Source of the DNA: Saprospiraceae bacterium
Lineage (GTDB): Bacteria > Bacteroidota > Bacteroidia > Chitinophagales > Saprospiraceae
Direction of reading: 5' to 3'
DNA length: 24,222 nt
Assembly: GCA_007125435.1 (NCBI GenBank)
Contig: SLDF01000149.1
Location: 1-24,222, forward strand
Each line of letters starts with the position of its first letter. Position 1 is the stretch's first letter. The notes below the pieces were generated by a model. The model had not been told where the DNA came from. It was given only the letters and a program-made list of their open reading frames with translations, and searched no databases. A program made the translations under genes and the position numbers. Shown piece after piece: positions 15,831 through 23,789 of this stretch.

Positions 15831-16622
15831 ATGATAAAGGGAATTGAGAGAATAGCAAAATCAATTGAGCCACTAAGACAGGAAATAATCAATCATAAAG
15901 TTTATTCAGTAATTAATGATATTGATGATTTAAAGGTATTTATGCAATATCACGTATATGCTGTTTGGGACTTTATGTCTTTGTTAAAATCACTGCAAAA
16001 TAATCTTACTTGTACCTCTATACCTTGGTATCCTAAAGGTTTGGCTGAGACGAGAAGCCTCATCAATGAAATAGTTCTTGGAGAAGAATCAGACGTAGAC
16101 AGTGCAGGTAATGTTAAGAGTCATTTTGAGATGTATCTTGATGCCATGCAGCAATGTGGAGCTGATACTGCCCCAATTGAAAAGTTCATTTCTGTTTTGC
16201 AAGACAGCAAAGACTTAGAAGCTGCTTTAGCAGAAGCAGAAGCGCCAAATGAGGTTAGAGATTTCGTGAAGTTTACATTCAAAAACATAGAAAACAATAA
16301 AGATCATTTGCTGTCATCGATGTTTACATTTGGTCGTGAGGACTTAATTCCCGGAATGTTTCTTTCATTAGTCAACGATCTTCATAAAACCTTTCCTGAT
16401 AGTATTTCAATATTCAAATATTACCTAGAGAGGCATATCGAAGTTGATGGTGATCATCATAGTCATCTTGCACTTCAAATGACGGCAAACCTCTGCGGTG
16501 AAAATACTGAATTTTGGAAAGAAGCTGAGCAAGTGGCTATTGAATCTTTACAGAAGCGTATTGACCTCTGGAATGGTGCATATAAAAACATCATGACAAG
16601 TTCATCTACTGTAAATATTTAG
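15831..16622 (+). CDS. DUF3050 family protein, predicted heme-oxygenase-like metalloenzyme
   Basis: A 263-residue cytoplasmic protein without signal peptide or membrane segment. YHVYAVWDFMSLLKSLQ (40-56), NEIVLGEESD (79-88) and YLERHIEVDGDHH (198-210) are hallmarks of DUF3050, a family of unknown function with a predicted heme-oxygenase-like all-helical fold. Three clusters resemble the ligands of heme-oxygenase-like diiron oxidases: E85/E86 with H98 in SHFEMYL; E170 in GREDLIP (compare the E-x-x-x-P pattern of the family); and H202-x3-D206-x2-H209. This is an inference from spacing. The function could be oxidative cleavage or N-oxygenation of a small molecule; the substrate is unknown. The gene stands alone in a repeat-rich, AT-rich region, with no partner on either side. 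Confidence 0.8.
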   Translation: MIKGIERIAKSIEPLRQEIINHKVYSVINDIDDLKVFMQYHVYAVWDFMSLLKSLQNNLTCTSIPWYPKGLAETRSLINEIVLGEESDVDSAGNVKSHFEMYLDAMQQCGADTAPIEKFISVLQDSKDLEAALAEAEAPNEVRDFVKFTFKNIENNKDHLLSSMFTFGREDLIPGMFLSLVNDLHKTFPDSISIFKYYLERHIEVDGDHHSHLALQMTANLCGENTEFWKEAEQVAIESLQKRIDLWNGAYKNIMTSSSTVNI

Positions 16623-16682
16623 GAAGACTTCAAAAGAAATTGAAGGTGTGACTTAGTCAGATGAGGTTAACATGATTAATTA

Positions 16683-16702
16683 CTTTCTTTCTTTCTTTCT
16701 TT
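16683..16702 (+). repeat. Tetranucleotide tract (CTTT)5
   Basis: Five perfect CTTT units lie 60 bases after the DUF3050 stop and are followed by an A-run. Such tracts change length by slippage, but this one is outside any gene and far from a promoter, so a phase-switch role is unlikely. Confidence 0.9.
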
Positions 16703-16770
16703 AAAAAATCTTTTTTATGCTTGAAAGCAAAATCATTCAACACATATTATGAAATAGAGTTCCTTTGATT

Positions 16771-16796
16771 TAAACCCGAATTATGCATTAGAAAAC
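16771..16796 (-). repeat. Short dispersed repeat, family 2, copy 4
   Basis: Plus-strand AAACCCGAATTATGCATT, the reverse complement of the copy-2 orientation, forms the left boundary of the MITE-like unit. It lacks the CGTAATGAGGG side, having AGAAAACCCCTGCC instead. Confidence 0.55.
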
Positions 16797-16899
16797 CCCT
16801 GCCGACCGCCTGTTGATGGCGTTAGTGGGGTATTAGAGGCAGTCTAGAAGGAGTGACTATGACTCATTTTCATTAAACCATCATTTTTTTTGCCCTATA

Positions 16900-16930
16900 A
16901 ACCCTCATTACGGATTCCCAATGCACAATT
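16900..16930 (+). repeat. Short dispersed repeat, family 2, copy 3
   Basis: AACCCTCATTACGGATTCCC followed by AATGCACAATT, which differs from copy 2 at a few positions. It forms the right boundary of the MITE-like unit. Confidence 0.6.
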
Positions 16931-17182
16931 CTATCTAACTTGTTTTTATAATGTTGGTAATCCACTATTTATGCTTTTGTGCTTTTCAATACGACTCACT
17001 TGATTTGTCAAAAAGGTTAGCTCTTTTTGTCGGTTTTATTAACTCTTGAAATTCGGGTTAAAATTAGCATGTAGAAAAAGGATGCGATATACCATTTACC
17101 CCAGATGAATTGACTTACACTGGAAGCAATTCAACACCCTTTAATTTATGTAGAGTCAAAAATGACATAAGGATGGTTGGCG

Positions 17183-17202
17183 TTTTGAGTTTAGTCTCAA
17201 AA
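17183..17202. promoter_or_regulatory. Inverted repeat between promoter boxes
   Basis: TTTTGAG (17183-17189) and CTCAAAA (17196-17202) are perfect arms around a 6-base centre. The left arm contains a TTTG that could be the -33 box of the promoter whose -7 box follows at 17210, so a bound repressor here would block transcription. Confidence 0.35.
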
Positions 17203-17209
17203 ATTACAT

Positions 17210-17217
17210 TATATTTG
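17210..17217 (+). promoter_or_regulatory. Candidate -7 promoter box (TATATTTG)
   Basis: An exact TAnnTTTG match 109 bases before the small membrane protein gene. TTTG at 17184-17187 lies 22 bases upstream, slightly longer than the usual spacing. Confidence 0.4.
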
Positions 17218-17325
17218 ACACCAAATGAAATCGGATAGAAAGCTTATGAGCCAGGAGGAGCAAGTTGCATGTTGGCAAGGGAGCAATGAAATAAAAGCAC
17301 TTCAGACTACCCCTAAAATATAGAA

Positions 17326-17514
17326 ATGAAGGAGTCAAAAACAGGTCTAAAGTATTACAGAAATATAATTAAAGAAAAAGGGATAAGAGGCTTCGTCAGG
17401 GAAGTAGGTTGGAAAATTGCCTTCCTCGTATTTATGTTTTTCTTTTTGAAGGGTATGGTTTGGCTTTTTATTTTCTATGGAGGATTTGAGTTGATAAGGG
17501 GAGTATTCAGCTGA
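17326..17514 (+). CDS. Small membrane protein of unknown function
   Basis: A 62-residue protein with a basic N-terminal half (KESKTGLKYYRNIIKEKG) and a strongly hydrophobic C-terminal half (residues 30-58, split by Lys42-Gly43), enough for one long or two short membrane helices. The positive-inside rule would place the N-terminus in the cytoplasm. No family is recognised with certainty. Protein-like composition, an ATG start and a matching upstream promoter box support a real gene. The alpha/beta hydrolase gene begins 99 bases later with its own promoter box. Confidence 0.6.
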   Translation: MKESKTGLKYYRNIIKEKGIRGFVREVGWKIAFLVFMFFFLKGMVWLFIFYGGFELIRGVFS

Positions 17515-17569
17515 CCGATACCACGACTTTAAAAAACAGTATGAGAGAAGGTCAATCTGGTAGCGATGG

Positions 17570-17577
17570 TATATTTG
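17570..17577 (+). promoter_or_regulatory. Candidate -7 promoter box of the hydrolase operon (TATATTTG)
   Basis: An exact TAnnTTTG match. Transcription would begin near 17584. This fits the ATG at 17614 with a 30-base leader, and leaves only about 12 bases for the alternative TTG at 17596. Confidence 0.5.
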
Positions 17578-17613
17578 GCAACTAATGATTAAAAATTGAC
17601 GTTATTACATTCG

Positions 17614-18420
17614 ATGTTGTACTATAAAAAAATAGAAAAAGACCCGACTAGAGACTGGGTTGTATTTATTCATGGAGCAGGTGGGAGTTCTGCTGTTTGG
17701 TTTAAGCAGATAAAAGAATACAGTGAGCATTTTAATTTACTGCTCATAGATCTTCGAGGTCATGGTAAGTCAGCAGAGGTCGCCAATCAATACGATCAAA
17801 GGGACTATTCATTTGAGTCCATCACTCAGGATGTTCTGGATACATTAGATAGCATAGGAATTAGAGAGGCGCACTTCATAGGGGTTTCTTTGGGTACAAT
17901 TATCGTAAGGAAGATGGCAGAGATGGATAAATTACGTGTCAAGTCTATGATTCTTGTCGGAGCCATCACTTATCTCAATCTTAAGTCTCGGTTTTGGGTG
18001 GGGCTGGGTCGCATGTTTAGAAACATCATGCCATACATGTGGCTGTATAGGTTGTTTGCCTTTGTCATCATGCCGGCACGATCTCACCGAGAGTCACGAA
18101 ACTTATTTGTAAGAGAAGCACAGAAATTGTGTCAACGAGAATTCTTAAGATGGTTTAAGTTGACGAGCCAACTGACATCGCTTTTCAATGAATTGAACAA
18201 TAAGGAGTCAAATATTCCGACGCTATATGTGATGGGAGAAGAAGACCATATGTTCCTGGAGCCCATCAGGAATTTGATCAAACAGGTTAAGAACTCTGCG
18301 CTCTACGTCGTAGAAAAGTGCGGACATGTGGTCAATGTAGAAAAGCCTCAGGTGTTCAACGAAGTGTCAATTTCATTTCTACATGAGCCTTCCAGATTTT
18401 TGCAGGGCTTATACAAATGA
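17614..18420 (+). CDS. Alpha/beta-fold hydrolase
   Basis: A 268-residue soluble serine hydrolase. The N-terminal strand FIHGAGGSSAVW supplies the oxyanion-hole HG motif. The nucleophile is Ser92 in GVSLG, the acid Asp211 in GEEDHMF and the base His238 in CGHVVNVEKP; a lid insertion rich in aromatics lies around 125-170. The fold covers esterases, lipases, C-C hydrolases and haloperoxidase-like enzymes, so the substrate cannot be given. Start choice: the frame also opens at TTG 17596, six codons upstream, but ATG 17614 begins MLYYKKIEKD, a normal start for this family. The adenosyltransferase gene follows after 34 bases, and the set to 21139 probably forms one transcript. Confidence 0.88.
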   Translation: MLYYKKIEKDPTRDWVVFIHGAGGSSAVWFKQIKEYSEHFNLLLIDLRGHGKSAEVANQYDQRDYSFESITQDVLDTLDSIGIREAHFIGVSLGTIIVRKMAEMDKLRVKSMILVGAITYLNLKSRFWVGLGRMFRNIMPYMWLYRLFAFVIMPARSHRESRNLFVREAQKLCQREFLRWFKLTSQLTSLFNELNNKESNIPTLYVMGEEDHMFLEPIRNLIKQVKNSALYVVEKCGHVVNVEKPQVFNEVSISFLHEPSRFLQGLYK

Positions 18421-18454
18421 ATCAGGGGCAGGATCACAATAAGTAAAGAAGAGT

Positions 18455-19015
18455 ATGGCATTCAAGATATACACGAAGACAGGAGATAAAGGCCAGACGG
18501 GATTGTTTGGTGGGGAAAGATTGCCCAAAGATGACACGAGGATTGAGGCCTATGGTACAGTTGACGAGCTTAACAGCTATCTGGGTCTTATCGCCGATAA
18601 AAGTGCCACGCTGAATGTCGACCACAGGCTGCGAGAAGTGCAGGCCGTGCTATTTGATATTGGATCTCATCTGGCATCACAGCCTTCCAAGGTTGATCAG
18701 TTACCCGTATTAGATGAAGCATTGGTCAAAAGGTTGGAAGCACTTATCGATACTATGGATATGGAGTTGGAGCCTCTGAAAACATTCATATTACCAGGTG
18801 GACATGAGTTGGTTTCCCATTGTCATGTTGCTCGAACCATATGCCGTCGCGCTGAACGTAGAGTCATCAGTCTGGGGCGACAATCTGAGATTCATTCAAT
18901 CATAGTACCTTTTTTAAACAGGTTGTCTGATTATTTATTTACATTAGCCAGATACTTTTCCTTGCGTCTGGAGGTCATGGAGATCAGCTGGACGCCCGGA
19001 AAACATCAATTGTAG
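18455..19015 (+). CDS. PduO-type cob(I)alamin adenosyltransferase
   Basis: A 186-residue enzyme that transfers the adenosyl group of ATP to cob(I)alamin to make coenzyme B12. The ATP-binding N-terminal motif IYTKTGDKGQTGLFGG (residues 5-20) is intact, as are the second motif ILPGGHE (about 112-118), RTICRRAERR (about 127-136) and LNRLSDYLF (about 150-158) of the PduO/ACA family. Length is normal; PduO enzymes act as trimers. Upstream is the hydrolase (34 bases) and downstream the HD protein (12 bases). No other B12 or B12-dependent enzyme gene is in the window, so the user of the cofactor (methylmalonyl-CoA mutase is a common one) is likely elsewhere. Confidence 0.95.
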   Translation: MAFKIYTKTGDKGQTGLFGGERLPKDDTRIEAYGTVDELNSYLGLIADKSATLNVDHRLREVQAVLFDIGSHLASQPSKVDQLPVLDEALVKRLEALIDTMDMELEPLKTFILPGGHELVSHCHVARTICRRAERRVISLGRQSEIHSIIVPFLNRLSDYLFTLARYFSLRLEVMEISWTPGKHQL

Positions 19016-19027
19016 AGTGTTAACTTC

Positions 19028-21139
19028 ATGATTCAATTTTTTAATAAGTGGAATAAACAGACGCCGTTATATGTCCAGGTCATTTTGATTCTGGTCACCG
19101 CGGTTCTTGTCAGCTTGTTCTTTCCCAGACAGTCAGGCTTTAAGTACAAGTTTCAAGTGGGGAAGACATGGAAGTACGATGACCTATACGCGCCATATGA
19201 TTTTCCTCTCAAGAAGTCAGACGCTCAAATTGAAGATTCACAAGGCAAGGTAAAAAGAGATTTCATTCCCTATTTTAAGTACGACTCAGCGGCTGTGCAC
19301 TCTTCGCGGAATTTTTTAAATAGTCAACTGAATAGTTTTTCAATGTCATGGTCCAATGAGTCAGACTCTGTCCGCCAGGATCTTAATGATATGTTGAATC
19401 GCTTGAATGATAAGGCAGACCAGCAACTGACGACTATCTATGATAAAGGTGTAATATCTTTTGACCTTGATGTCATTAAAAAGGATAGCCTTCCCACTAT
19501 TTATCTTAAAAAAGACAACCTACTGAGGCTGCGGGACACCCGAGACTTCTACAGACTTCAAGAGGCTAGACAATTAATGTCAAAACTGCTTGAGGAAGGC
19601 TTTTTAAGTATCGCAAATCAGGAGCTATCTTCTATTCTTGAGCAATCAGTGGATATCAATGTCAGGTATGACGATGAGTTGTCAGAGAAGTTCCTGGATC
19701 AAGATCTAGCCAATGTCTCTAAAGTTAGGGGGAAAGTAAGTAAAGGTGACCTTATCATCCGCAAGGGAAATATGATAGACAAGGAAACCTTCTTAATGTT
19801 GACCTCCCTAAAAGAGCGATTCATAGCAGAATCCGATATTTTAGGAAACACATGGGAAGTGTATATTGGCAATTTGTTTTTCACTTTATTGATCATGAGC
19901 TTGTTCTTCTTTTATTTGTACTACAAGAGGAGAACAATACTTGCACATTTCAGTGAGTTGCTTTTCTTGCTCATGTGGTTTTGGCTATTTAGTTACCTGG
20001 TATATGCGGTAGAGAATAATGAATCACTAAGTGTTTATATGTTGCCATTTTGTGTAGTTCCGATTGTGATTAAAAACTTCTTTAACGAAAGCATAGCCTT
20101 TATAACGTTGATCTTGTTGGTTTTGCTGACCAGTTTCATCAGTTCTATTGGCTTAGACTTTGCCTTTGTGATGGTATTGGGCGGTCTTGTTGCTATATTA
20201 ATCGAGACAGAAACGAGGTACTGGACCAGGTTCTTTTACTCAATATCGCTGGTCGTAGCTTCACTTTTTCTGGGCTATCTGAGTATTTCTTTGATAAGAG
20301 AAGGTGCTTTTGGTTCAGTAAATTGGAATAATTACAATTGGTTGATAGTCAATGGTGTGTTGACTTTACTGGCTTATCCCCTCATCCCTTTGCTAGAGCG
20401 TATCTTTAATTTTACATCTTCGATTACCTTGGCAGAGTTGAGTGATCTTAATAAGCCCTTACTAAAAAAATTATCGATCAAAGCACCAGGCACTTTTCAA
20501 CACTCTATACAAGTGGCGAATCTGGCAGAGGCTGCTGCTACGAAAATAGGTGCCAATAGTTTAATGGTGAAGGCAGGTGCTTTGTACCATGATATCGGTA
20601 AGATGAACAACCCGGCCTATTTTATTGAGAATGTTGGTGCTACAGAATCATTACACAATGATTTATCGTGCGAAAGAAGCGCTGAAATCATTCTCGGACA
20701 CGTATCAGAGGGTGTAGTTCTGGCCAAGCAATATAAGCTTCCAAAGGTCATCATTGACTTCATAAAGACACATCATGGCACTACACGAGTAGAGTACTTT
20801 TACAGACAACACCTGAAGGAATGTGAAGAAGGGGAGGAGCATCCTGAAATTTTCACTTATAAAGGCCCTCGTCCCAGAAGTAAAGAGCAGACCATACTTA
20901 TGCTTGCAGACTCGATAGAAGCAGCATCTAGAACTGCCGACCTCAACTCAGAAGAGCTCATTTATGATTTTGTGGATAGGATGATTTATAATAAGCTGAA
21001 AGACAGACAATTGGAGCACTCGTCTCTGACTTTTGATGAATTAGAGTCTTGCAGAAGGGTCTTTAAAAAACTAATGAAGAGCATTCACCACGAACGCATT
21101 GTATATCCTGTAAATGAGGATACTAAAAAAGACAAGTAG
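19028..21139 (+). CDS. 7TM-HD membrane phosphohydrolase (PgpH-like, predicted cyclic-di-AMP phosphodiesterase)
   Basis: A 703-residue membrane protein: an N-terminal hydrophobic helix (about 16-35), a long extracytoplasmic region (about 40-270, 7TMR-HDED type), about seven membrane segments (275-480) and a cytoplasmic HD domain (485-690). HD residues: His492 in FQHSIQVAN, His521-Asp522 in YHDIGKM, His558 in GHVSEGV, His582-His583 in THHGTT, and a conserved Asp in ADSIEAA. The architecture and NxxHDIGK-type motif match PgpH, which degrades cyclic-di-AMP and so affects osmotic and cell-wall control. Activity here is inferred. It follows the adenosyltransferase by 12 bases as the last gene of the probable operon, and meets PorP/SprF head-on at the 3' end. 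Confidence 0.9.
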   Translation: MIQFFNKWNKQTPLYVQVILILVTAVLVSLFFPRQSGFKYKFQVGKTWKYDDLYAPYDFPLKKSDAQIEDSQGKVKRDFIPYFKYDSAAVHSSRNFLNSQLNSFSMSWSNESDSVRQDLNDMLNRLNDKADQQLTTIYDKGVISFDLDVIKKDSLPTIYLKKDNLLRLRDTRDFYRLQEARQLMSKLLEEGFLSIANQELSSILEQSVDINVRYDDELSEKFLDQDLANVSKVRGKVSKGDLIIRKGNMIDKETFLMLTSLKERFIAESDILGNTWEVYIGNLFFTLLIMSLFFFYLYYKRRTILAHFSELLFLLMWFWLFSYLVYAVENNESLSVYMLPFCVVPIVIKNFFNESIAFITLILLVLLTSFISSIGLDFAFVMVLGGLVAILIETETRYWTRFFYSISLVVASLFLGYLSISLIREGAFGSVNWNNYNWLIVNGVLTLLAYPLIPLLERIFNFTSSITLAELSDLNKPLLKKLSIKAPGTFQHSIQVANLAEAAATKIGANSLMVKAGALYHDIGKMNNPAYFIENVGATESLHNDLSCERSAEIILGHVSEGVVLAKQYKLPKVIIDFIKTHHGTTRVEYFYRQHLKECEEGEEHPEIFTYKGPRPRSKEQTILMLADSIEAASRTADLNSEELIYDFVDRMIYNKLKDRQLEHSSLTFDELESCRRVFKKLMKSIHHERIVYPVNEDTKKDK

Positions 21140-21169
21140 GTCGAGTTGCTAGATTTTTTGAGTAATGTA

Positions 21170-22225
21170 TTAGAAGGATGGACACAAGTCATCTTCGTCT
21201 TCATAAAAGCCAAAGTAGGAAATGCTCAACTCGAAGCTTCCTCGAGATCGACCGTATTGATTCAATGCATTGACAGAGAAGTCATAACTCATGCCGATTT
21301 GTAAATCTCCCAGTCCATAGCCCACTAAAAATCCAGGCGTATCCGCTGCCCATGAATTTACACCAGTTCCTCCACGGTAATAGACACCAAGGTACATGGT
21401 GGTCTTTTCCAAATTGCTAAAGAAGAATTTGAATATGGTACCGACATTGAAATGGGATGAGCCACCCTGAGTAGCAAACATAGCTCTTGGCTGTATGTGG
21501 AGTAGATCATACGTAGGAAAAGATGCTGCAACATGCCCCGTGATTCTCATCGGTAAATTGTATCGCTCACCCAGACCCATTATCTCTACGTCCGGATCGC
21601 GGAAGAAAAGTGAATTGTTGATGCCTATAATGTGATGAACAGCAACGCCTGCGTAAAACCTCGTTCCTTTTTTGGGTGCATTAATGTAAGAGATACCAGC
21701 TGCAAAGTCAGAGTGGGCAAAGTTGTTTTCCGGCAAAAGCTCAAGTGTGCCAAGCGTATAACCATCTATACCATTAAACTGATCTTGAAATGTAGCATTT
21801 GCGAAGTTTATATTTCTTTGGTTCATACCAATCTGGAATCCACCACCGATAAATTGTGTGCCTGTATTGTCCAGAGACTTATGATATGAACCCAAGATAA
21901 ACATCTGATTCAACGTGTACTCAAGGATTCCGGCGCGGTCAGACTGAAAATAAATACCAGCTGAAAAAAAGTCTTTAGAAATGCCCCTGCTATCTGTATT
22001 GAATTTTAAGTCTAGCCCCAGACCGTATGATGTAAATGGCTCTTCGAGCATAGATCTCCATTGATCTCTATAGACGCCTGCAAGTCTGTATCGACCCTCA
22101 TAAGTACCGGCAAGAGCTGGGTTTAGCGAAACTGGTATGGCATAGAATTGTGAAAACAAAGCATCTTGCGCCTTTACCTCTAAAACACCCACTATAAACA
22201 AGAAAAGTACAAGGATTTTCTTCAT
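21170..22225 (-). CDS. Type IX secretion system PorP/SprF-family outer-membrane protein
   Basis: A 351-residue protein with a signal peptide (MKKILVLFLFIVGVLEVKAQ) followed by the family opening DALFSQFYAIPVSLNPALAG and YRDQWRS. It is predicted to be a beta-barrel in the outer membrane. PorP/SprF proteins belong to the type IX secretion/gliding system and often pair with a particular surface adhesin. Here no adhesin with a C-terminal sorting domain and no other T9SS gene is visible, so this looks like a detached paralogue. The upstream CBS-domain enzyme gene is on the same strand 74 bases away; a TATATTTA box (22264-22271) could give it its own promoter. Confidence 0.9.
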   Translation of the reverse strand: MKKILVLFLFIVGVLEVKAQDALFSQFYAIPVSLNPALAGTYEGRYRLAGVYRDQWRSMLEEPFTSYGLGLDLKFNTDSRGISKDFFSAGIYFQSDRAGILEYTLNQMFILGSYHKSLDNTGTQFIGGGFQIGMNQRNINFANATFQDQFNGIDGYTLGTLELLPENNFAHSDFAAGISYINAPKKGTRFYAGVAVHHIIGINNSLFFRDPDVEIMGLGERYNLPMRITGHVAASFPTYDLLHIQPRAMFATQGGSSHFNVGTIFKFFFSNLEKTTMYLGVYYRGGTGVNSWAADTPGFLVGYGLGDLQIGMSYDFSVNALNQYGRSRGSFELSISYFGFYEDEDDLCPSF

Positions 22226-22263
22226 AGAAATCTATCGTTTTCAATATGGATAAGAAACAGACC

Positions 22264-22271
22264 TAAATATA
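22264..22271 (-). promoter_or_regulatory. Weak candidate -7 box of the PorP/SprF gene
   Basis: On the minus strand TATATTTA, one mismatch from TAnnTTTG, lies 38 bases before the start codon in the 74-base gap to the CBS-domain gene. Confidence 0.3.
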
Positions 22272-22299
22272 GTTTTATTGTCATAAGTCTGGTAATTAA

Positions 22300-23664
22300 T
22301 CAAAGCGCATAGTGAATAATATCTTGATTAGTCACGATTTGCCACTCCCCAGAGGCATCTTTGCACAGTACTGCATTTGACCATTCAGATAGGTAGTCCT
22401 TAATGTTATTACACGTCACGCTGTTACTAATGATAGGGAGAGGATCTCCCATTATGTGTTTAACTTTGACCTCTTGTGATGAACCGCCTTTTTGTGCGAT
22501 ACCTTCGAGTATTTGTCTGTCTGTTAATGAGCCAGCCCAGTCGCCATCTTCTGATGAAACCGGTAATACTGAAACTTTATGCTCTTTGATAAGACCTATA
22601 GCTTCATCAAGTGAAGCGTTTTCATGGACAGAGATTAGTTTTTGCTTACCTCTTCTTTCTAGCAACTGTTTGGTGGTCATATATTCATCCAGAAAGCCAT
22701 TTTTTCTCATCCAGTCATCGTTATAGATTTTTCCGACATATCGACTACCGTGATCATGAAGAATGATGACAACCACATCATCTTCTTTGAATCGATCTTT
22801 CATCTGTATTACGCCCTGGAGTACTGTGCCTGCTGAATAACCCATTAATAATCCTTCTTCTCTGGCCAGTCGGCGTGCCATAATGGCGCCATCTTTATCA
22901 TTGACCTGAGTGAAGTAGTCTATGATGTCAAAATTGACATTGGCCGGGATGATGTCTTCACCTACGCCTTCCGTAATATAAGGATAGATTTGACTGGTAT
23001 CAAACTCACCGGTCTCATGATAACTTTTCAATACAGAGCCAAATACATCAACACCGAGCACTTGAATGTCTGGATTTTGTTCCTTGAGATATTTACCGGT
23101 ACCTGATAGTGTACCGCCCGTGCCGACCGTGGCGATAAGATGTGTGATCTTTCCTTCAGTCTGTTTCCAGATCTCAGGACCTGTTGATTCATAATGTCCG
23201 GCAGTATTGGAGAGATTGTCATATTGATTGAACCAGTAAGAGTTAGGGATTTCTTCACTTAGTTTTCTGGCTACGCTATAATAAGATCTCGGGTCATCGG
23301 CTTCTACATTAGTAGGGCAGACTATGACTTCTGCCCCGAATGCCTTAAGGATGTCAATCTTCTCCTTGGATTGTTTGTCACTAGTTGTAAATATACACTT
23401 ATAGCCTTTCACTACAGCTGCAAGAGCAATACCCATCCCCGTATTACCTGATGTGCACTCAATAAATGTGCCTCCGGGCTTTATCTTACCGCTGGCCTCT
23501 GCGTCTTCTACCATTTTCAATGCCATTCTATCCTTTATGGAGTGTCCCGGGTTGAATGTCTCAACCTTGGCAAGGAATGTACCCGGCAAGTCTTTGGTGA
23601 TTTTGTTGAGACGGACAAGAGGTGTGTTGCCTATAGTGGCTAATACGTCGTTGTATATTTTCAT
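22300..23664 (-). CDS. PLP-dependent cysteine synthase/cystathionine beta-synthase with C-terminal CBS domains
   Basis: A 454-residue cytoplasmic enzyme. The fold-type II PLP core (1-320) has the Schiff-base Lys44 in PGHSIKDRM, the substrate/cofactor loop TSGNTGMG (71-78) and the phosphate-binding GTGGTLSGTG (near 185). From about 340 to 454 there are two CBS repeats (LISVHENASLDEAIGLIKEHKVS region, then a degenerate second ending IVTNQDIIHYAL), known in such enzymes to bind S-adenosylmethionine or adenylates. The combination is typical of cystathionine beta-synthase, but the core motifs do not exclude O-acetylserine sulfhydrylase activity. There is no N-terminal heme-binding extension. No trans-sulfuration partner gene lies nearby. 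The gene is preceded by a good promoter box. Confidence 0.92.
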   Translation of the reverse strand: MKIYNDVLATIGNTPLVRLNKITKDLPGTFLAKVETFNPGHSIKDRMALKMVEDAEASGKIKPGGTFIECTSGNTGMGIALAAVVKGYKCIFTTSDKQSKEKIDILKAFGAEVIVCPTNVEADDPRSYYSVARKLSEEIPNSYWFNQYDNLSNTAGHYESTGPEIWKQTEGKITHLIATVGTGGTLSGTGKYLKEQNPDIQVLGVDVFGSVLKSYHETGEFDTSQIYPYITEGVGEDIIPANVNFDIIDYFTQVNDKDGAIMARRLAREEGLLMGYSAGTVLQGVIQMKDRFKEDDVVVIILHDHGSRYVGKIYNDDWMRKNGFLDEYMTTKQLLERRGKQKLISVHENASLDEAIGLIKEHKVSVLPVSSEDGDWAGSLTDRQILEGIAQKGGSSQEVKVKHIMGDPLPIISNSVTCNNIKDYLSEWSNAVLCKDASGEWQIVTNQDIIHYAL

Positions 23665-23703
23665 GAATGTATGGCTTCTTTTCTTCTCTTATTATTTCGA
23701 TCG

Positions 23704-23711
23704 CAAAAGTA
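23704..23711 (-). promoter_or_regulatory. Candidate -7 promoter box of the CBS-domain enzyme (TACTTTTG)
   Basis: On the minus strand TACTTTTG fits TAnnTTTG exactly, 40 bases before the start codon. Fifteen bases upstream lies ATGTTACATTT (23727-23737), which also precedes the ZIP promoter box. Confidence 0.5.
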
Positions 23712-23789
23712 ATGAATTATATAAAGAAATGTAACATAGGGGAGATTGAACCTATATTAAAAACGATTAATATGACGTAGCCATGGTAC

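Larger units (their letters stand above)
16771..16933. mobile_element. Candidate MITE-like unit bounded by inverted family-2 repeats
   Basis: The left end TAAACCCGAATTATGCATTA (16771-16790) and the right end (16900-16930, read on the minus strand as GAATTGTGCATTGGGAATCC) form imperfect terminal inverted repeats with the shared core GAATTnTGCATT. The interior is non-coding and has a small hairpin CGCC...GGCG (about 16807-16821) nested within CCCC...GGGG. No transposase and no clear target duplication were seen. Confidence 0.4.
16623..17325. other. Intergenic stretch with a MITE-like unit
   Basis: This 703-base gap holds a (CTTT)5 run, two inverted family-2 repeats bounding a ~160-base unit (16771-16933), a hairpin with an intact -7 box (17183-17217), and a 56-codon plus-strand frame without ATG (17068-17238) judged not to be a gene. 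Confidence 0.55.

Noticed and set aside
16683..16702. (CTTT)5 as a phase-variation switch
   Set aside because: It lies outside genes and too far from any promoter box to affect expression.
15740..16846. AGAGGCAGTCT found twice (about 15740 and 16836)
   Set aside because: An 11-base match is expected by chance several times in a window of this size, and the flanks do not match.
17068..17238. 56-codon plus-strand frame with some protein-like text (FTPDELTYTG)
   Set aside because: It has no ATG, contains a promoter-like box and dyad, and matches no family I know; a gene relic is possible but unsupported.
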